Shown: positions 59,722 through 64,000 of the stretch, piece after piece
How the letters are laid out: each line of letters begins with the position of its first letter
Numbering within the stretch: position 1 is the first letter of the stretch
Assembly: GCF_029395475.1 (NCBI RefSeq)
Contig: NZ_CP113917.1
Span: 124,001 to 188,000, forward strand
Source: Bifidobacterium sp. ESL0775
GTDB taxonomy: Bacteria > Actinomycetota > Actinomycetes > Actinomycetales > Bifidobacteriaceae
Length of the DNA: 64,000 nucleotides
Direction of reading: 5' to 3'
Notes under the pieces: generated by a model
Databases searched by the model: none
The model's input: the letters and a program-made list of their open reading frames with translations, nothing else
What the model was told of the DNA's origin: nothing
Made by a program: the position numbers and the translations under genes

Positions 59722-62700
59722 TCATCGGGTGCATCCCTGTCCTTGTGGTTGTTCGCGTCTCTTGTCGCGGAGCCGGGTGGCTGCGGCGAGCAGGAGGAGG
59801 GTGGCGCCGAGGAGGAGGGCGAGGAGGGTGGCGAGGCGCCGGGCCGGCCCTCCGGTCAGCGGCAGGGCGCGCAGGATGGTGGCGCCGGCGGGGATGGTGA
59901 CGTCCCGGGTGGTGGTGGCTTTGGCGTAGCGGTGGGCGGCGCCCCGCCAGGCGCCGTCGTCGCCGACCGCGCTGGCGGACACCCGGTAGCGGCCGCCTTG
60001 GGGTATGCCGGTGCCGGGCAGGGTGAGCGTCCAGCCGTGGCGTGTGCTGCCGTCGTAGGCGCCCGCCGTGTCCAGGGTGGGCGCCTGCGGGGTGCCGACG
60101 CTGGTGCCGGTCTGGCCGTCCAATCCTGTGGCGGTGGCCTCGACGGTCTCGTCGCTGGTCCATGGGGTGGCGTTTCCGGTGAGCGTGACGTCCTTGCTGA
60201 CTGGGTCGCGGCTGGTGGTGGCGTCGACAGCGGGCTGGTTGAGTGTGCGCCATACGGCGTGCAGGGTCGTGTCGGCCTCGGGGGATCCGGCCGGCGCGCT
60301 CAGGGTGACGGTTCTGTTGGAGGGGTCGCCCATGCCGGTGTCGGGCGTGGTGGCGCCCGCGGTGGCGGACCATCCGAGGAACACCGCGTCCGGGGGCTCC
60401 ATGCTGTCGGTGGGCCTGGCGAGGGTCAGGTCGCTGGGCCGTGATGTGTCGGATGTGTCGACGAGGCTTGCGCCGGGGTCGGGCGCGGTGGCGCTCGTCC
60501 CGCCGGGCATGTCGGGCTGGTAGGTGGTCTTGAGCCAAGGGAGGACGCCCTGGAGGTCCTGGCTGCCGCCGTCGGCGCCCTGGCTGGTCTGGCGGGCGGT
60601 GAAGTGGTGCTGTCCGCCGGCGCCGTACCGGTCAATGTAGTCGGCGGCGGGGAAGCTCACGCTCCAGTCCCAGCTGGCCGTGGTGGGCGCGGCCGGTGGC
60701 GTGGCGGTGTAGTGGTAGCGGCTGTAGACCTTGACGGGCGTGCCCATTTGGCTGATGTTGGTGCGGTTCGGCCCGGCGGCGGCGTAGGCCCAGATGTCGT
60801 AGTAGCCGTCGCCGTTCTTGAAGCTGGCGTCGTTGGTGGTGTGGTCCTGGTCCATGGGCCTGGGCATGAAGCGGCCGTGCCAGGGGGCGTTGTCGTTGGC
60901 GCCGGTCGTGGCGCCGCTGCGGATGTAGGTGAGGATGTCCGTGCAGTCGGAGGGCACGGCCCCGGTGGCGGGCGCGGGCGTGCCGGCGGGGCAGACGCGC
61001 ACGTGGGCCGTGGTGGTGCCGGGGTTGGTGAACGTGGTGTCGCGGTCGATGTGGCCGGTGATGGCGATGCTGCCCACGTCGGCGGGGTCGACGCTGAACG
61101 TCTCGACGCGGGGGTTGCCGCCGGACGCGGGGGTGAACTCGCCGCCGGGCGTGGGTTCGGGCGCGGTTCTCGGGTTGGGCTGGGAGGTTTGGCAGGTGTC
61201 GGTCTCGCCGGCGCCGTCGGTCATGCAGGCGGTGACGGTGTCGCCGCCCACGCCCATCGCGCTGCCCGAAAGGGTCACCGTGTCGCCGTTGTGGTGGTAG
61301 GCGGCCGCCAGGTTGGTGGGTTTGGCGACGGTGCTCCAGGTGGCCGTCAGGGTGACCACGGTCTCGCCGGTGCCGCCCGCGACGCCGGCGGTCTTGGGGA
61401 CCATCTGCGCGGGTCCGGGCTGCCAGGTGCGGCCGCCGGCCTGCCAGCCGGTGAACGCGGCCCCGGAGGGGCCGGTCAGGCCGGTCGGGTCGGCGATGTC
61501 GGGGTAGGCCTTCTTGCTGGTTTCGCTGCTGCCGCCGCTGTTGTCGATGAGGGCCTGGGCGCCGGCGGGGAGGGTGCCGGTGCCGCCGCCGTTGGCGTAG
61601 CGGAGGGTGAGGTAGGGCAGGACGCTGTTTTTGGTGGCGGTGGCGGTGAGGGTGTCGGAGGGGTCGTCGGGGTTGGGCGCGGTGACGGTGGCGGTGACCG
61701 TGTACGCGCTGCCGGGCGCCGTGCTGGTCAAATCGGGGACCGGGCGGAAGGTGGCGGTGTTGCAGTACCTGGGTATGCTGGCGGTGGCTTGCGTGCAGGA
61801 GAGCAGGGTGGTGCCGGTGGTGGAGGAGGTTACGCTCATCGACCAGCCCGAGGGCGCGTTCCAGCCCGTGGAGGCGCCCATGGAGAAGGTCGGCGCGATG
61901 CCCGCGGGCGCCATCACGGTGGGGTCGTCGATTGACGGGTTGGCCATGGTGTCCCATTTGGCGGCCAGGGCGAGGGTGTAGTGGGCGCCGCCGTCCAGGC
62001 TCGTGGCCTCGGTGAGGGGGACGGCCTGGGTGCCGGGCTGCCAGGTCCTGGCCGGGCCGGCCCAGCCGGCGAACCAGGCGTTCGGGCCGCGCAGGTTGCC
62101 GCGCGCGGGCACGGGGATCGCGGCGGTGGCCGGGTAGGTCGTGGTGTCGGCCAGGATGTCGTCGGTGATGGCGGGCTCGTCGCCGGTCACCGGGCCGCCC
62201 GGGGTCGTGCCGCGCGCGAACGTGGCCCTCATCGAGGCCAGGGTCCCGGTCTGGTCGGTGGACTTGGCGATCCGCTGGCCGGTCGTCGGGTTGGTGACCG
62301 TGAGCGTCACGGTGACGCGGTACTGGTAGCGGGCGGCCGCGCCGCGCGCGGTGTCGGTGAGCCGGCCGGCCGGCCAGCCCGTCGCCTGGCAGTCGGTGGC
62401 CGACGCGGTCGGCGCGCAGGTGTCGGTGCCGTCGGCGCGATGGGTGTCGAGGTCGAGCCTGGCCGTCAGCCCGTCCACGAAGACGCCGATGTTGCTGACC
62501 ATGTCGTAGGAGAGGTCGGCGGTGGGCGCGTCGCCAGGCCTCGCGTGCACCGTCGCGCCGTCGAAGCGTGCCGGCCCCACGGCCTGCCAGTGCGGCGTCA
62601 GGGTGGCCCGCGCCACGCCGTCGCCCGCGTCGTCGCCGATCACGTAGTCGTATGGGCCCGGGGCGATCGTCTGGTAGCCGATCACGCTGTTGGTGTAGGT

Positions 62701-64000
62701 CCAGTAGTCGAGGTAGGTGTCCCCGCCCGGCCCGGTGAGCCCCTGCTGGTTGGGTATGGTCACGGACGCCTGGTTGTAGGTGGTGCCGCCGGTCCTGTAG
62801 CTGTACATCAGGGCCTTGATGTCCTGCGGCGGGGTGCCGGTGCCCGTCCCCCGCGAGAAGGTCAGGTGCTCGTAGGCCAGGTGGCCGCGCTGGGTGGCGG
62901 AGCCCGTCGCGACCCGCTGGCCGGTGTAGGGGTCCGTGGTGGTGGTCGCGGCGGTGGCGGTGTACTGCACGCCGGGCGTGGGCTCCACGCTGGCGGCCGG
63001 GATGGTCACGCTGCAGTACCTCGTGGAGGCGGAGACCGAGCACGAGGCCGACCCGCCGCGCCCGGTCGTCACGCCTATCGTCTCGTAGCCGGCGGCGGCC
63101 GCGTCCTGGACCGTGAACTTGACCGGCCCGGACGGGCCGCCGTCGGGCATCAGCCGCTGCGGGACGTTGATGAAGGACAGCGACGTCGCCGGCGGGGTCC
63201 TCCACTTGGCTTTCAGCGTGAGGGTGTCGCGGGCGTGGGAGGTGAAGTTCCAGGAGGTGGAGGACGCGGCGGCGAACTGGTACTGGTTGCTGGGGCCGTA
63301 GGTCCAGCCGTCGAAGAGCTTGCCGGCCGGGTTGGTCAGGATGCCCGACGGGACGCTCACGGTGAACACGCCGGAGTCGCGGGTGTGGGTGTCGACCGTG
63401 TAGGACGCCACGCTGGTGGTGCCCCCGTTGGGGTCGATGTTGACGTGGCTGAGGTTGTGGACGTACGGGTCGGCCATGTAGAAGCCCGACGGGTCCGACG
63501 AGGCCAGTTGGCGCTGGAAGTCGTCGGCCGTGGGGTACCGGCCCAGGCAGTCCGTGTCTGTCTCGTTGAAGTCGCTGGTCTTGTACCACTTCGTCGCGGC
63601 CGCTATGCCGCTGGTCTTGTCGGACGGCAGGATGGTCCTGGGGCCCAAGCCCAGCTTGCGCACCGTGGACGGTATCTGGAAACAGTCCTCGAAATCATGG
63701 CTGTTGCATTCAATGCCGGAAGTGGCGCCGGCGGGGCAGCCGGTGTCGACGTTGTGCATGTCCAAAGTGACCAGGGGCGGCATCGACCATGGCAGTTTAT
63801 TGGATTCCCTAGCAAGGAACATATAAATTACGCCGTCTTTGCTCCAGTTGCTGACGTTGAGGCTGGTGAGTCGGGTGCACGCATTGAACATCATAGCTGT
63901 GGAGAGGACGTTCGCCACGTTCCAATGCGAGAGGTCCAGGGAGGTCAGGCTGCTGCACCCCTCGAACATCATCATCAAGTGCTTATTATTTCCGACGTCC
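59722..64000 (-). CDS. BspA-5: LRR surface protein (N-terminus beyond window)
   Basis: About 1,426 residues visible; the frame is open to the right edge, so the signal peptide and any switch tract are not seen. It starts inside the LRRs (MMMFEGCSSLTSLDLSHWNV, MFNACTRLTSLNVSNW). Then come VRKLGLGPRTILPSDKT and DPSGFYMADPYVHNLSHVNI as in BspA-4, and alternating InlB B-repeat and Ig-like modules (LFDGWTYGP..TLTLKAKW). The common block AAYHHNGDTVTLSGSAMGVG follows, then LPLTG near the end, a membrane helix and RLRDKRREQ. The C-terminal half is strikingly similar to BspA-4, suggesting a recent duplication or gene conversion. Sortase-anchored adhesin by family inference. Confidence 0.88.
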   Translation of the reverse strand, partial: DVGNNKHLMMMFEGCSSLTSLDLSHWNVANVLSTAMMFNACTRLTSLNVSNWSKDGVIYMFLARESNKLPWSMPPLVTLDMHNVDTGCPAGATSGIECNSHDFEDCFQIPSTVRKLGLGPRTILPSDKTSGIAAATKWYKTSDFNETDTDCLGRYPTADDFQRQLASSDPSGFYMADPYVHNLSHVNIDPNGGTTSVASYTVDTHTRDSGVFTVSVPSGILTNPAGKLFDGWTYGPSNQYQFAAASSTSWNFTSHARDTLTLKAKWRTPPATSLSFINVPQRLMPDGGPSGPVKFTVQDAAAAGYETIGVTTGRGGSASCSVSASTRYCSVTIPAASVEPTPGVQYTATAATTTTDPYTGQRVATGSATQRGHLAYEHLTFSRGTGTGTPPQDIKALMYSYRTGGTTYNQASVTIPNQQGLTGPGGDTYLDYWTYTNSVIGYQTIAPGPYDYVIGDDAGDGVARATLTPHWQAVGPARFDGATVHARPGDAPTADLSYDMVSNIGVFVDGLTARLDLDTHRADGTDTCAPTASATDCQATGWPAGRLTDTARGAAARYQYRVTVTLTVTNPTTGQRIAKSTDQTGTLASMRATFARGTTPGGPVTGDEPAITDDILADTTTYPATAAIPVPARGNLRGPNAWFAGWAGPARTWQPGTQAVPLTEATSLDGGAHYTLALAAKWDTMANPSIDDPTVMAPAGIAPTFSMGASTGWNAPSGWSMSVTSSTTGTTLLSCTQATASIPRYCNTATFRPVPDLTSTAPGSAYTVTATVTAPNPDDPSDTLTATATKNSVLPYLTLRYANGGGTGTLPAGAQALIDNSGGSSETSKKAYPDIADPTGLTGPSGAAFTGWQAGGRTWQPGPAQMVPKTAGVAGGTGETVVTLTATWSTVAKPTNLAAAYHHNGDTVTLSGSAMGVGGDTVTACMTDGAGETDTCQTSQPNPRTAPEPTPGGEFTPASGGNPRVETFSVDPADVGSIAITGHIDRDTTFTNPGTTTAHVRVCPAGTPAPATGAVPSDCTDILTYIRSGATTGANDNAPWHGRFMPRPMDQDHTTNDASFKNGDGYYDIWAYAAAGPNRTNISQMGTPVKVYSRYHYTATPPAAPTTASWDWSVSFPAADYIDRYGAGGQHHFTARQTSQGADGGSQDLQGVLPWLKTTYQPDMPGGTSATAPDPGASLVDTSDTSRPSDLTLARPTDSMEPPDAVFLGWSATAGATTPDTGMGDPSNRTVTLSAPAGSPEADTTLHAVWRTLNQPAVDATTSRDPVSKDVTLTGNATPWTSDETVEATATGLDGQTGTSVGTPQAPTLDTAGAYDGSTRHGWTLTLPGTGIPQGGRYRVSASAVGDDGAWRGAAHRYAKATTTRDVTIPAGATILRALPLTGGPARRLATLLALLLGATLLLLAAATRLRDKRREQPQGQGCTR

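Overview
The window looks like the replication-origin region of a high-GC actinobacterium, almost certainly a Bifidobacterium (species not determined). The marker order, read on the minus strand, is dnaA, dnaN, recF, dciA (DUF721), gyrB, gyrA, DUF3566 and a VanZ/RDD membrane protein, followed by gdhA and mscL. A dense DnaA-box cluster (oriC) lies between dnaA and dnaN at about 28.15-28.38 kb, and more boxes lie in the dnaA promoter region.

Left arm, 1-12.7 kb: three paralogous exported surface proteins on the minus strand. Each has a signal peptide, a CshA-like N-terminal region, a GEVED domain and Ig/prealbumin-like repeats. The two complete ones end in an SpaA-like domain and an LPxTG-like sorting signal (LATTG, LSQTG). 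An AraC-type regulator lies upstream of them. From 12.9 to 31 kb comes the housekeeping core, interrupted at 15.3-17.6 kb by an AT-rich insertion with an AlbA_2/ATP-binding protein and short repeats.

Right arm, 30.8-64 kb: directly beside dnaA lies an array of five very large minus-strand genes for BspA-like leucine-rich-repeat (DUF285-type) surface proteins, each about 1,750-2,000 aa and ending in LPLTG (called BspA-1 to BspA-5 here; BspA-5 runs off the right edge). Two small accessory loci sit between them: a DUF234-type AAA ATPase with an upstream 21-bp repeat array, and a two-gene cassette of unknown function. The four visible promoters share a -35/-10 pair with a 17-bp spacer, a 25-bp palindrome in the 5' leader and an upstream AAACGTTT site. 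Four of the five genes are followed by the same pair of GC-rich hairpins.

Main discovery: BspA-2, -3 and -4 each carry a C9 tract (G9 on the plus strand) exactly at the end of the signal peptide. With nine C the signal-peptide frame runs into a stop about 30 codons after the ATG. With ten C the frame joins the long mature ORF and aligns residue for residue with BspA-1, whose tract is interrupted (CCCTCCCC) and in frame. The array therefore looks like a phase-variable adhesin family: three switchable genes, all OFF in this sequence, and one copy locked ON, under shared control next to the chromosome origin.
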